Of a stretch of DNA of 64,000 nucleotides, positions 11,757 to 22,259 are shown piece after piece. Within the stretch, counting starts at the first letter, position 1. Each line of letters starts with the position of its first letter. Below the pieces are notes generated by a model, which worked only from the letters and a program-made list of their open reading frames with translations, searched no databases and had not been told where the DNA came from. Source of the stretch: Membranipora membranacea (Eukaryota > Bryozoa > Gymnolaemata > Cheilostomatida > Membraniporidae); NCBI GenBank assembly GCA_914767715.1, contig OU612070.1, forward strand, positions 1,505,501-1,569,500, given 5' to 3'. Position numbers and translations under genes: made by a program.

Positions 11757-14700
11757 CTATTGACAGCACGGAACAAGTTGTTCAGTGAAAGATGCAGGTC
11801 CTGATATCTCCATATCATCCATTGTGAGGAGATTTCCTTTACTGTAACAGTTATACTTTCCTACCTCCTCTTCTGTTAACTCATAGTCCCACATGTTTAT
11901 AAGAGCAACTCTACCCCTCCATGTCTGACTGGTTTCAAATCCGCCTACTGAAGTAAATAAATCTTATATAATATAATTCAGCAAGATATTATAGAATAGT
12001 ATAGGTAATTCAAAATTTAAATTAACATTAATAATCATAACATGATTAAATAATGACCTTGAGATATAATTACTATTTTTTATTTTCACATATGCTGAGA
12101 GGAACAGCTGCTGGTTGGCCCTTCCAACAAGCAGCAGGGTGAATAAATCGCAAGTCGCCAACTTGTGTATGTCCATAATAATGTAAACAAGTATAAACAA
12201 CCTCTTAGAAAAACAGCATTCGGCAAAGATTGTTTTTGGGGGATCTTTCCTGCACAGGTCAAATCGGTGATTTCGTTATTTTTTATCTGTAAAAACAGCA
12301 ACAAATGTACATAAAAATTATAACTCACGAGGTTTGTCTTGGTCCTGTAGTACGACCAGTCTTGCGCCTTCATCTATTGCCTGCTCAGATGTGTCAACAA
12401 CGTCTATCCATAATTCCATTACTGATGAATCATATACCTTACCGGTGTACCACTATAAAATTAAAAGATTGTGCAATGAAATCTAAAACTGATTTTATTG
12501 TGAGTCAAGAGTCTAAACTTTATCACTTGTTTATTTGAATTAAGTAAATTATATTAAGGCCTTGTTGTCAGTCCAGTAGGGTGTCTGCCAGTCAGAATAG
12601 ATAAGATTTAAGTTATTTCAACCCTGACATAGAGCATTAAAATGCTGTTGTTAATTGGAGCGATTTGAAATTCAGTGGCCAGTAACTTGTTTGTTGTGAC
12701 ACATAAAAAATATCTATTCAAAAAGGGTTGACCAGCATCAGAAAGCATACTAGATGAAAAAATGACTAGTATTTTGATTTTCGGCATACAGGAATTATAG
12801 AGGTCAATCGCTTGACTCTATCTATGTACAATCATACCCGCATGTTCCCACTTTTCTTCCAAGTGAAGCAATGCTTTTTCCATCCGAGTAGCCTTTTATT
12901 GTATTCTTCTGTAGTCTTGTTTAAATTATCGTAAATACCGTGACCATTTCTCAGCAGAGTTATGTCCCCCTTTGCCTCAAATCCAATCGCAAATTCATTA
13001 GCTTTATAAATAATTTTACTTGGAATACCTACAAAGCATAATGAAAAAAATAATTACATCGTATTCAACAAAATAGATCATGGCAGTTGAGCAACATCAA
13101 AAATTGAATATTTCTGTCTCACTCCTCATACAATGAAATCGCGAGTTAGGACAGTATAAACCAGCTACACATGTCACACTAGGTACGGCAGTTTATCCTT
13201 TCTTCTCATGTGTGAATGGAATGATGTTGGTTGCAGAAGACACCTTTTGATTAGTGCCTGTTTCAGTTTCTGGCAGCTTGCTGCACACTCACGATTAGGA
13301 GGTCCACCATGGCCTCACCTCTAGGATGCACTCTAGCTTGCTAGGATGTATCACACTCTCAGCATGAGGAATCCGAGCAACTTGCGTCCCTCTTTAGGGG
13401 CAGCCCAACCTCTGTTTTGTCATTAACAGGGGGACGTAGAACATTTGTGTCTCGCAAAGGAAGAAGATTATATTACTCCCGGGGTCAACGTCTTACCAGT
13501 TTTAACTGCCAGGCTGATGATCCAATCCTGAAACCATTCATCATCATCCACTTCTGTATATAACCACATACATATAGATAACTCATCTAGGGCCGGCAGC
13601 TTCTTAGCAGCGTATAAGAATGTATCATTCCTGACCTCCTGGGTGTAAACTGCTACTTGTTTGTAATGAGTGCATGGGGTAGCTTCTAAAAGTTAACTAT
13701 TTTATTATACCACATGTATACAACATATCAAAACAAAAGTTTATAATAAATTATTATCAAAATACATGTATTTTATAATATACAGCACAATGATTTAGCA
13801 GAGTGGCATAACATTATTGAATTGTGTTATATCATCAATTTGCATTCGACAGTCCAGGTTCTTTATTGATGTTTTGGATTTTGAGTTAGAAATTGTATTA
13901 GGCAGCTTGTTGTATTCAGTTTGATATCATCTTTTTTACCAACAAAAGTTCATCGAAAAACGAGATCATTTTAAAATGTTATGTAATTTTCAAACTCAAA
14001 CAATTGAAAGCTCAAATAAACTCCATCAGATTTGTGGTTTGAAAATCGCTACAGATTCATTAGATTTTTAGTGAGCGACCGTTGATTTTTTTTTTTAAAT
14101 CCGTTCGAAACTGTTATCAAAGTCATGGCACGAGAAAATCCAATTTTGAAATTTTTTATGTATGCTCTCATTTAATATCAGTTTGTGACGGTCGACCAGC
14201 CCCAACAGGTAGTTGATTTTGAGCTATGAGCCTCACTTTGGCTGTATATGGTGTCCTCTCTTTAATTTCTCAATGATGAATGGACATGTAAGAGATAAAC
14301 CTAAGTCTCAGATTATAGTATTATTGATCTGTTTGTGATGATTACCTTATTAATTGAAGGATCAGTGCGCATTTGCATTGCATTTCACTCACAGATACAA
14401 TACGATACTACACTGTCATTTTCATTGACAATTGTGCTACAACTTTAATTTCTTTAGTTTTCTGTTGTGTTTTCTATCGCTTCATGATAACTTTGTTCAC
14501 TGATTATGTCAGACTGCAATGAAAAACATAGAAGTAAATACCAAAAAATAAATCACATAGCTTAGTAACATATCTTACCTGATTGAAGTGCCATCATGAT
14601 TGAGACGAGTCCTACAAATACTACATTGAGAACTATCAGTGTAAGTAACAGCAATCCAGTCACCAAACCTAGTCTGAATTTTTTATTTATCTTGTTTTTT

Positions 14701-14846
14701 ACAGGAATCGTTGTGTTTTCTATCCTTGCTTTGTTCTCTGAAACAGGTTTTCTGATGGTTGAATTTGATTGAGAAGCCATATCAATATATTGTTTTGGCC
14801 CTTCATAGTCCTCAATGCAGTCATAATCATGCTCACGTCCCTCCAT
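11757..14846 (-). CDS. Type II membrane-anchored pentraxin-domain protein
   Basis: Five exons on minus: 14846-14579, 13685-13497, 13028-12838, 12452-12329, 11947-11757. All are GT-AG with matching phases and total 963 nt (320 residues plus TAG). A Tyr/Asp-rich cytoplasmic N-terminus (1-58) is followed by one hydrophobic helix at about 59-85 with no signal peptide, so type II topology with an extracellular C-terminus is inferred. Residues 95-320 read as a pentraxin (LamG-like) domain. The conserved cysteine pair is present in LSICMWLYTE (C128) and KHCFTW (C206), followed by MELWIDV, LVVLQDQDKP, GGFETSQTW and NMWDYEL. Pentraxins are oligomeric, often calcium-dependent pattern-recognition lectins; whether Ca sites survive was not tested. 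It could serve in surface recognition or adhesion. The last three exons are duplicated at 62582-63850. Confidence 0.85.
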
Positions 14847-15314
14847 TACGATCTCTGCGAGTGTTATGAATCATAAGCTCAATGCCATCTCTTTTCTATC
14901 AATTGTAACAAGGAGTGAGAGTCCTGAAGGGTAACAGTGGACATTGCCAACATCTTCCTTGTAGTTTTCCTCAATTAAACTCTTTACTTGGTCGAAATAA
15001 ATCATTATTGTGCTTGTGAAGGTATGTAGTTCCTTAAACTATTTGTCCATACAGCAGTTTCATTGGCTAGTATTTTCATCACGATATGCAGTTCATTGAA
15101 CTAATTTGAAATTCCACAAGAATTTTTCGTTTAATAGCCAACTGGATTTTCCTCTTTGCGTAAACTATAATGGCCTACCTCTGTGTGATATATGGTTGAG
15201 CTAATGGTGTATCTGGCCTGTTTTCAAATGAGGCAATAGTTCAAGAGGAACTTTTCATTCCAGTTTGTCATCGCTATCACCACATATTTTCACCATGTTT
15301 GTAGATTTCATAGA
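14847..15314. other. 5' flank of the pentraxin gene
   Basis: No exon seen. The region should contain the pentraxin promoter on the minus strand. I cannot point to a convincing core promoter motif. Confidence 0.35.
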
Positions 15315-15540
15315 TCGTATGATTACTGGCAGGATCAACCAGATAGCGCCACCGACCTTCTCCGCTGGGGGAGGAGGAGGTGACACGGGCTCCGCGCGTC
15401 CACAACCGCGGCCACCGAGATCGCCTTGTCACAGGCTCTTGTTCGGCTGCGCTGGCTGTGAGATCTTGGAGACGACTGACCGCGAGCGCCGACGTGACGA
15501 CCTTTACCAAAGGCCGCCGTGTCGTACTTGCGTACAGTGA
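15315..15540 (-). other. rDNA fragment: external spacer plus 5' end of 18S rRNA
   Basis: On minus, 15345 down to about 15315 reads ATCTGGTTGATCCTGCCAGT, the near-universal 5' start of eukaryotic 18S rRNA, with slight divergence after it. Just upstream in that orientation (15346-15540) is an abruptly GC-rich block unlike any flank, as expected of a transcribed spacer. The 18S match ends after about 30 nt and AT-rich sequence resumes, so this is an orphan fragment and not a functional rRNA gene. Open frames across the GC-rich part are incidental. Confidence 0.7.
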
Positions 15541-15855
15541 ATTGTTCTATATTTAGCCATACATGTAATGTATTTGTACAGTGAGTAATTACAGAGACAG
15601 GAGAGGACAACTTGCTCTGCGTAATGAGATGTTTATCGTTTGACTTATTATCTAAATCAATCATTATATTCTAACTTATCTCCCTTCAGTGTAGACACAT
15701 AAGGTTATGTCGATGACTGTTCCGGTTATCAACATAATGTTCATTGTTTGGAAGCTGCAGAGCTATAGAATGAAGAGTAGGTCAACAAAATTTTGCTTTT
15801 GATGACACTATATTACACCATTTAAGTGAAGCAGTTTTTATCAATACAGATAGCA

Positions 15856-16272
15856 GACTCACAGGTTATCACTTCACCATAAACTACTGCTGCCACTCAT
15901 GCAAATTGTGCTCATTGAATTCTTTATAGCTCCGAGATAACTAATTGAGGCTTTAATCTCAGAACTGTCACCTAACGGGCAAATAATTTGCAAGAAATTC
16001 AAGAAGATTCAAAATCAGGGTATGAAATTGATGCGCTAGCTGATGACCCCATTAATTTCCTCAAGTAAGGCAGTAACTACTGCACAATATGTGGTAGATA
16101 ATTAATTTCATACCCTGATTTTTACCATCAGTTTGTGCAAATTATATGCCCATTAAAGTGACAACGCTGAGTTTGCAGCCTCATAATAGTAGTTTTGAGC
16201 TATACAGAATTCAATAAGCACACATTTGCCTGTGTGGCAGCAGTGTTTTAAGTTAGCCATAACAGTCTGCCC
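15856..16272. repeat. Imperfect foldback (inverted-repeat) element
   Basis: The left arm (about 15882-16040) and the reverse complement of the right arm (about 16100-16255) align along their length. Shared landmarks are CACTGCTGCCAC/CTACTGCTGCCAC, ATTGAATTCT, ATAATTTGCA and AATCAGGGTATGAAATT. The loop is about 60 nt. The arms diverge at many positions and extend more weakly outward to GCAGACT on both sides. It is consistent with an old MITE or foldback element; no clear TSD was found. Confidence 0.65.
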
Positions 16273-17769
16273 CATATCTCTTGAAAACCCCCTGAATTTA
16301 TCAGTTTTTTGAAACTCTGTGTCATATTCTGGAAAACTGGAAATGCTAGTATAGAACTGAGAGATACCCTCATAGTATTGTAAAGATTAATGGCAATCCC
16401 CAATGTGCTGTACAAATAAAATTGGCTTCTTTTAATCCTTTGATAAATGGCAGGTGAATAACCCTAAAGAGAGATATCAGCCTTTAAATGCTGTGCCAGT
16501 ATTAAATGCATGACAATAGATTTTCTATCGTGGACCCACAGTGGAGAGCTGGAGGAGGAGTGGTCTTATGGCAGTGGATTGTCGTCGTGGGGATAATTTA
16601 TATCACAATTCACACCTACAGACTCTTATGAGAAAGACTTAGTACACTACAGTCAAAGAAAAATTGTGTAAATGTAAATTGCCATGTGTACTACTTAGCT
16701 TTAGACTTCTTTTGGCAAATAAAGGATGTACTTGTATATTATGACATTAAGTAGGAGGAAAAGTCTGATTTAAGTAATGAAAATAATGGCTAGCTAACAC
16801 TTAGTCATTCCCTTGTCTTTACATAAGCTCCCACCTAGATTGTTGCTAGCTAGCCAATATTGATTCACCCCTACCAGAGCATAGGATTTTTTCTTTTAGA
16901 TAAAAAAGCTACAAAATACTGAGAAAACAAACTCTCCAGACAGACCACCATGAAAAATCAACTTTCCACCCTCAAGCAGTGTTGGCCTAAAGCTATCTAA
17001 AGAATACAAATTGTGAGAAGATAATCTTGAATCAAGTTGAAAACCTTCCGACCTTCTCTCCAAAGTTACTAATAACCTAGTGTCCAGTCCTACTTTGTGT
17101 CGCTGTGAGAGATATAAAGATAAATGTGAACCCGCAAGCCACATCATCTTATTCCACATATTCATCATACATGTCATCTGGATCGTTGGATGAATATTAG
17201 TTAATGCAAATATTGGTGGACAAAGCAGCAACAAAATTGAATGTGTGTGACAAAGATGCAAAGATGACACTGGCTAACTTTGCTGTAGGCCTATGTTGCA
17301 TCATTTACCATTTATTAATCATTTAGCTGCAGTTTAATAGTTTTGGACAAGCAAACCATGTTATTTAGCGATTCTTTCAAAAAGTTCATCAAACTAGTAA
17401 ACTACACTACATGCTAATAATTTCTTGAGACCTACTACTTTGATAAAAAATCAGTGACTGCTAGATAGCCTTTGCAGTTTACATAAAATTGCCAGAACCA
17501 ATATACTTTTCATAATTTACCAAGACTGGTGGTCATGTTTTTAATCAAAGTTTTAAATTTAACTATTGTATCATAATGATCTTGATGTGATTGTTTCTGT
17601 CTTTGTTGACGTTAGCACTGCCGTGACACAAGTTGGGTTCAATTAAAAAGGATTTATATTGAAAGTCACCGCAATATAGGATATATGACATCACGTAAAA
17701 TCTCATAACGGCAAAGTATTAACAACGTGTGCCAGCCATACCACTACCGTTTAATCCTTTAATTCATTG
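16273..17769. other. Gene-poor stretch
   Basis: No exon with splice and similarity support. A 124-codon open frame on minus at 16896-17270 has no recognisable domain; on the plus strand the same bases give broken Cys-containing pieces that might be an old LINE tail, but I cannot establish this. Confidence 0.35.
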
Positions 17770-19446
17770 TGAAGATTAAATTTTGGTATAACATACAGAA
17801 CCACTTGTCAGGAAAAATAGACGCCACCGTATAAAATCCCATAACGATGAGGCATCAACAATATATGTCACTACCATTTAATCCTTTAATACAACGTCAG
17901 GATTTAACTTTGATATAAAATCGAAATTAAACAAAATACGAACAAAAGAAGATGCTCGTTAGGTTCAGTAAATAACTCTGCCTCTTGTGAGCGGGTAGGT
18001 TACCGATCACTGAAATACAAAGTGTGAGCGACACTAAGGCATCATTTACAGACAGACCAGCCAACTTTAACCAGGCAGTTTTACCACAAAAACAATTTCA
18101 GCCCGCTTTACACACCAATATCACATCTGACTGAGATAGAGAGAGAGAGAGAGCTAGAGATCGGATAAGGAATACTCATTTATCAGGTACAGCAAATGGG
18201 AAAACTTCTATTGTGTCATCTTTGTATGCTGTCCTTATATGACAGCTGGTTCTCTTAGTCATAGTGACATATGATAGCAGGTTCTCTACCTTGTACAGTG
18301 ATCTCAGTATCGCCAAATGTATTTGGGCATTAAACCAATTTTTTAGATCAGGTAATCAGAGAGAATTGAATTTGTGTGGTCTTTGTTATTCAAATCATAA
18401 TTAAAAAAAAATCACATGCAAAAACAAAAACAAGTATTTGTATATGATGAAACAAGTACAACTTAGTAGTAGAAGTTATCTTGAAAACAGCCAATGTTTA
18501 CTGCTCAATGCAAATTTTATTAGATATCCCGCCTCTTTCTCCATGGCGTCTACCCAAGGTTTTATCGAGTTTTCTATTTTTGGAGTTGCTCCCCTTCGAG
18601 CTTCCCCAATATTAATGGAGGGAATCCGAAACGCAAGCAACATAGATTAAGCTTGATATAGTGTTCGACAGGTATGTATATATTGGCAAAACTTAAAAAC
18701 AATATCATGTATTGGAACACCTACCAACATTAATTGTCCACAAGATGTTTAAGGCTAACTTAGCTAGTCTGTGAATTTATGTTACACCATTTACTATTTT
18801 CGTTACGAAAATTCATCTGTACCATTTCAAAGCTGAATAACCGGAAACACCAACAATCAGAATGCCACATTCATATGGTGATGCAAGAGGCCTTCCATCA
18901 GTTCAACCTGACAGTCCAAGCAAAGACCAAGTGTCGACCCTCACCAACATTACCAACAAACAAGACTATCTCTTCCCCACTACCAGCAATGAGAGCTTTC
19001 TCAGTAAGCTACATAGCGCTGATACTATGTACCCTAGGTCCGCCTATGAATGGCCGTACACAAGTGGACTTAAGACTACAGACACCTCTGCCTGGTGGGA
19101 CATGTCTACTCCCGCTGCCGCTGGATCGTGGTTTAGTGATATGACAGCACCTGCTCCAATAATGTCATACTCCACTCACTACAATCCTGCTGAGATAAAC
19201 TATGCTCAGCTCACATCTAGTACTCATAGTAACCCAGTACTATATGTAACTGGCTACCTCCAGTCTATGCCTGAGATCTTCAAGACATACAGTGTAACTC
19301 CTTCTACTAACTACAGTTCAACAGCTATCAACTCAAATACAACCACCAGTACTACACCGACAAACCCACCATCTCGCAGCAAGCGAAACAAAGGTAGATC
19401 TGTCTGTGCTTATCCTAATTGTCAGGAGATTGATAAGCTCGGACCA
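17770..19446 (+). repeat. Inverted duplication, arm 1
   Basis: Matches the reverse complement of 21653-24980, apart from a LINE present only in the other arm. Matching landmarks include the AACCACTTGTCAGG segment near 17800, the TGAGCGACACTA segment near 18030, GGTTCTCTACCTT near 18280, and the first 195 codons of the Sp-like frame. The arms differ by many substitutions and small indels, so the event is much older than the A/B duplication. The match stops within GGACCA right after the Btd box. Confidence 0.85.
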
Positions 19447-19896
19447 TCAGCTGCCCACCTCAAAGCCAAAGGACCTCACAGCTGTCACCTTCCAGGCTGT
19501 GGTGAGGTGTACAACAGATCATCTCACCTTCAGGTCCATATCCGCTGGCATGCAAGAGATAGACAGTTTGCCGATAACTGGCTCTTCTGTGGCAAGAGAT
19601 TCACCAGCAACGATGAGCTGCAGAAACATCTGAGAACTCACCCAGACGAGAAGAGATTCACTTACCCTACCTGTAACAAACAATTCATGAAGAAGGATCA
19701 TCTCTCAAAATACATCGAAACACATGAGGATGGTACCCTTGAGCCACCCACTCCATCACCTCCCTGTACTCCCTCTCCCTCAGCTGCTGATGTAGCTAAT
19801 AATAACATTGATTCTAGTTTTATCTCAAGACAGAAGATGATGGTGACATATGCCTACAATAATCCTACAGCAAATAATATAAACAATCATTTTTAA
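18862..19896 (+). CDS. Sp6-9/buttonhead-like zinc-finger protein with damaged fingers
   Basis: An uninterrupted 344-codon frame. The N-terminal part has the YPR...WPY and SAWWDM segments typical of Sp6-9 proteins, then a Btd box (CAYPNC, 182-187) and three C2H2 fingers in Sp order. Finger 1 keeps C208 and C213 and both histidines. Finger 2 has Asp238 where the first zinc Cys belongs, and finger 3 has Tyr268 for its first Cys and Tyr284 for a zinc His. DNA-contact positions are also changed (Arg to Ser in finger 2, Arg to Lys in finger 3). Intact Sp proteins bind GC boxes in the nucleus; this one is unlikely to do so normally. A CAG acceptor-like site lies just before the ATG, so it may be a final exon. 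AATAAA follows at 20073-20078. It is either a decaying pseudogene still open, or a diverged gene. Confidence 0.6.
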   Translation: MPHSYGDARGLPSVQPDSPSKDQVSTLTNITNKQDYLFPTTSNESFLSKLHSADTMYPRSAYEWPYTSGLKTTDTSAWWDMSTPAAAGSWFSDMTAPAPIMSYSTHYNPAEINYAQLTSSTHSNPVLYVTGYLQSMPEIFKTYSVTPSTNYSSTAINSNTTTSTTPTNPPSRSKRNKGRSVCAYPNCQEIDKLGPSAAHLKAKGPHSCHLPGCGEVYNRSSHLQVHIRWHARDRQFADNWLFCGKRFTSNDELQKHLRTHPDEKRFTYPTCNKQFMKKDHLSKYIETHEDGTLEPPTPSPPCTPSPSAADVANNNIDSSFISRQKMMVTYAYNNPTANNINNHF

Positions 19897-21652
19897 TCAT
19901 CGCCGGATCCCTCTGCTCTCTGGCCAATATATTTTCGCTTGTTTATTCCGTAAACGAATGTAATTGTTTTTGCTGATTTGATTGTTGTCAAGAATGAATC
20001 ATTGGATATTATATATAATAATAATATCAGAGATATAATTATATTTAATTGTTTTAAAATGTTGTGTAAATGAATAAATAGAAATTTCATTTTACTGACG
20101 TTAAGATTTTATATCATGATTCTGTTGCATTCTGAGGATCCAGTTTATTTTCTGTAAGCACTTTGGTTGAACAAGCTATACGGTGCATATCCCTTTTGAC
20201 ATGATTTAATACAGTCATCATATTTTTGTGAATATCATAAAAAAAAATAAAAGCAAAGCTATCGAAACAGCATTTAGGCTACCTTGCACTCAATCTTCAC
20301 TCTAGCCAATGTCCATGCTCTGATGGCTGGTCGGAAGACCGTCAGAAGGAGACAACCAATGAAATCAATGCCAACAAATTGTCTGACTAGACTCTCTGAG
20401 CAAACCAAATAATTTTAATCACTTTTGAAAGTCTCTCTCTTCAGGGCAAACCTTCATACTACATTTTTTTCCCGCAAGCCTTGTATGATGGCAAAATCCT
20501 CAATCGAACAGCCATGTTCTCATTTGGTTTGGTAGATTGAACCAAACTTTCTTCAGGAAACCAACAATTGTTGCTGACACCCTCCCTGTGGTCACACACT
20601 AGGTATTTTTGTCTGCCTTGGATCCCTTTTTAGTAAGACTATTGAAGCAACTGCTGTTAAATTTTCATGGCATTTCATGCAGATAGAAAGTATATATGGC
20701 ATTATGCCATGGTAACTTGATAATTGTACTGTATAATATATAGTTACATCAGTAACAGTAATGAGTGTACAGCAATGCCAGTAAAAAAAATCGTAGGAGT
20801 TATCCTACACTGTCAGTTAGGTGAACAACTCCTGTTCAGTGATTACTGCATTATTGATTCACCCATCAAGATGTGAAAGAAATATGATTGAAATACTAAC
20901 AGATACAGCGATTTTGCTTCGCTGCCATGTGTGGTGAACATTTTGGTTTTGTAATAAGAAACAAAGTCTTCCGCATTTCAATTGAGATATATGCTATTCT
21001 CATGACTCATCAAATTATGATTCAAATAACGAAGAATATGAAACTGGTCAATTTATCTCTGATGAGCAGTTACAAAAACATGTTGTGCTGTTTTAGAAAA
21101 TTCATTTACAAGCATTTTGATAGCCGAAGAATATTGGTGTGTATAAGGCACAAATATAGTGAGTGGCACAGAGGGCACTGTACAGGGTAGAGAACATGCG
21201 GGCTGGCACACGCTATTAATGCTTTACCATAAATATTAAATAGCATCGGCTTCGAATTGGCTTTGAAAATTTTACAAAACAGGGGTTTCAAAAGGGACCA
21301 CTAATGGGTTACAACAACAACTGGTGGTTTTGCAAAAAAGCTTTTGGTTTTATCTATCAAACTAAAGAAGAAAATGACTGGTCAATTGAGGTGTTTGCCA
21401 GAATGCGACTGCTGGAAGAAAAATGCAATATGAAGGTCCAACACTTATATTTATTTTCCCATAGCTTTACATGCAAACTATGTTGACTTTTCACCTTAAT
21501 AGGTCGTCTCAAGAAAATTTAAATTCTTTACAAGACCACTTAAATGATGGTATGCTTCTACTCTTCCATATTTGTGAATATGGGGTGAAAGTTTGAAAGT
21601 CAGATTTTCTCAGTGCTTCAATATATAACACAATTACATTTTTAACCCATTT
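19897..21652. other. Spacer of the inverted duplication
   Basis: Unique AT-rich sequence between the two arms. Beyond a candidate polyadenylation signal at 20073-20078, I see no gene, tRNA or recognisable repeat. Open frames of 60-87 codons on both strands lack similarity. Confidence 0.4.
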
Positions 21653-22259
21653 CTGGTCCGAGCTTATCAATCTCCTGACACTTAGGACAAGCGCAGACAG
21701 ATCCGCCTTTGTTTCGTTTGCTGCAAGATGGTTGGGTTAATAGTGGAGTACTGGTGGATGTAGTTGAGCTGGTAGCTGCTGAGGTGTAGTTAGTAGGAGT
21801 TACACTGCTGGTCTTGAAGGACTCATGTATAGACTGGAGGTAGCGTGTCACAGGGAGTACGGGGTTACTATGAGTAGAAGGTAAGACCATACTAGATGAG
21901 AGCTGAGCATAGTTTATTTCAGCGGGATTGTAGTGAGCGGGGTATGACATCATTGGAGCAGGTGCTGTCATATCACTAAACTACGGTTCAGCGGCAGCGG
22001 GAGTAGACATGTCCAACCAGGCAGAGGTGTCTGTAGTCTTAAGTCCACTTGTGTACGGCCATTCATAGGCGGACCTAGCGTACATAGTATCAGCGCTATG
22101 TAGCTTACTGAGAAAGCTTTCATTGCCGGTAGTGGGGAAGAGATAGCCTTGTTGGTTGGTAAGGTTGGTCAGGTTGGTGAGGGTTGACACTTGGTCTTTG
22201 CTTGGACTGTCTGGTCGATCTGATGGAAGGACTCCTGCATCACCATATAAATGTGGCAT
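21642..22259 (-). pseudogene. Truncated Sp6-9-like copy with nonsense codon
   Basis: The reverse-strand frame matches codons 1-195 of the plus-strand Sp-like frame. An in-frame TAG (21983-21981) replaces a TGG Trp codon, splitting the frame into 22259-21981 and 21971-21642. The Btd box survives as CACPKC, closer to the Sp consensus than the other copy, but homology stops right after it and no zinc fingers follow. It was produced by the inverted duplication and is not expected to encode a DNA-binding protein. Confidence 0.85.

Larger units (their letters stand above)
1..13178. repeat. Direct segmental duplication, copy A
   Basis: This block recurs in the same orientation at 50823-64000. Order and sequence are conserved throughout, with scattered substitutions and small indels, including all introns and mobile elements. 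Both copies are cut by the window edge (A on the left, B on the right), so the true ends are not visible. Spacing is 50,822 bp. It is either a genuine tandem duplication or two haplotypes placed in tandem by the assembler; sequence alone cannot decide. Confidence 0.97.

Noticed and set aside
12086-12373. Extra exon in pentraxin intron 4
   Set aside because: Splice-like sites exist at about 12200-12265, but joining exon 4 directly to exon 5 gives correct phase and the expected DQDKP-LGGF pentraxin continuity.
15265-15664. Open frames of 77-109 codons on both strands
   Set aside because: They result from the GC-rich rDNA-spacer-like block having few stop codons; no domain, and the 18S start explains the sequence.
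16896-17270. 124-codon minus-strand gene
   Set aside because: No splice signals, start context or recognisable domain; composition like chance in AT-rich DNA.
18779-19144. 121-codon frame overlapping the start of the Sp-like frame
   Set aside because: Different frame from the Sp-family homology; shadow.
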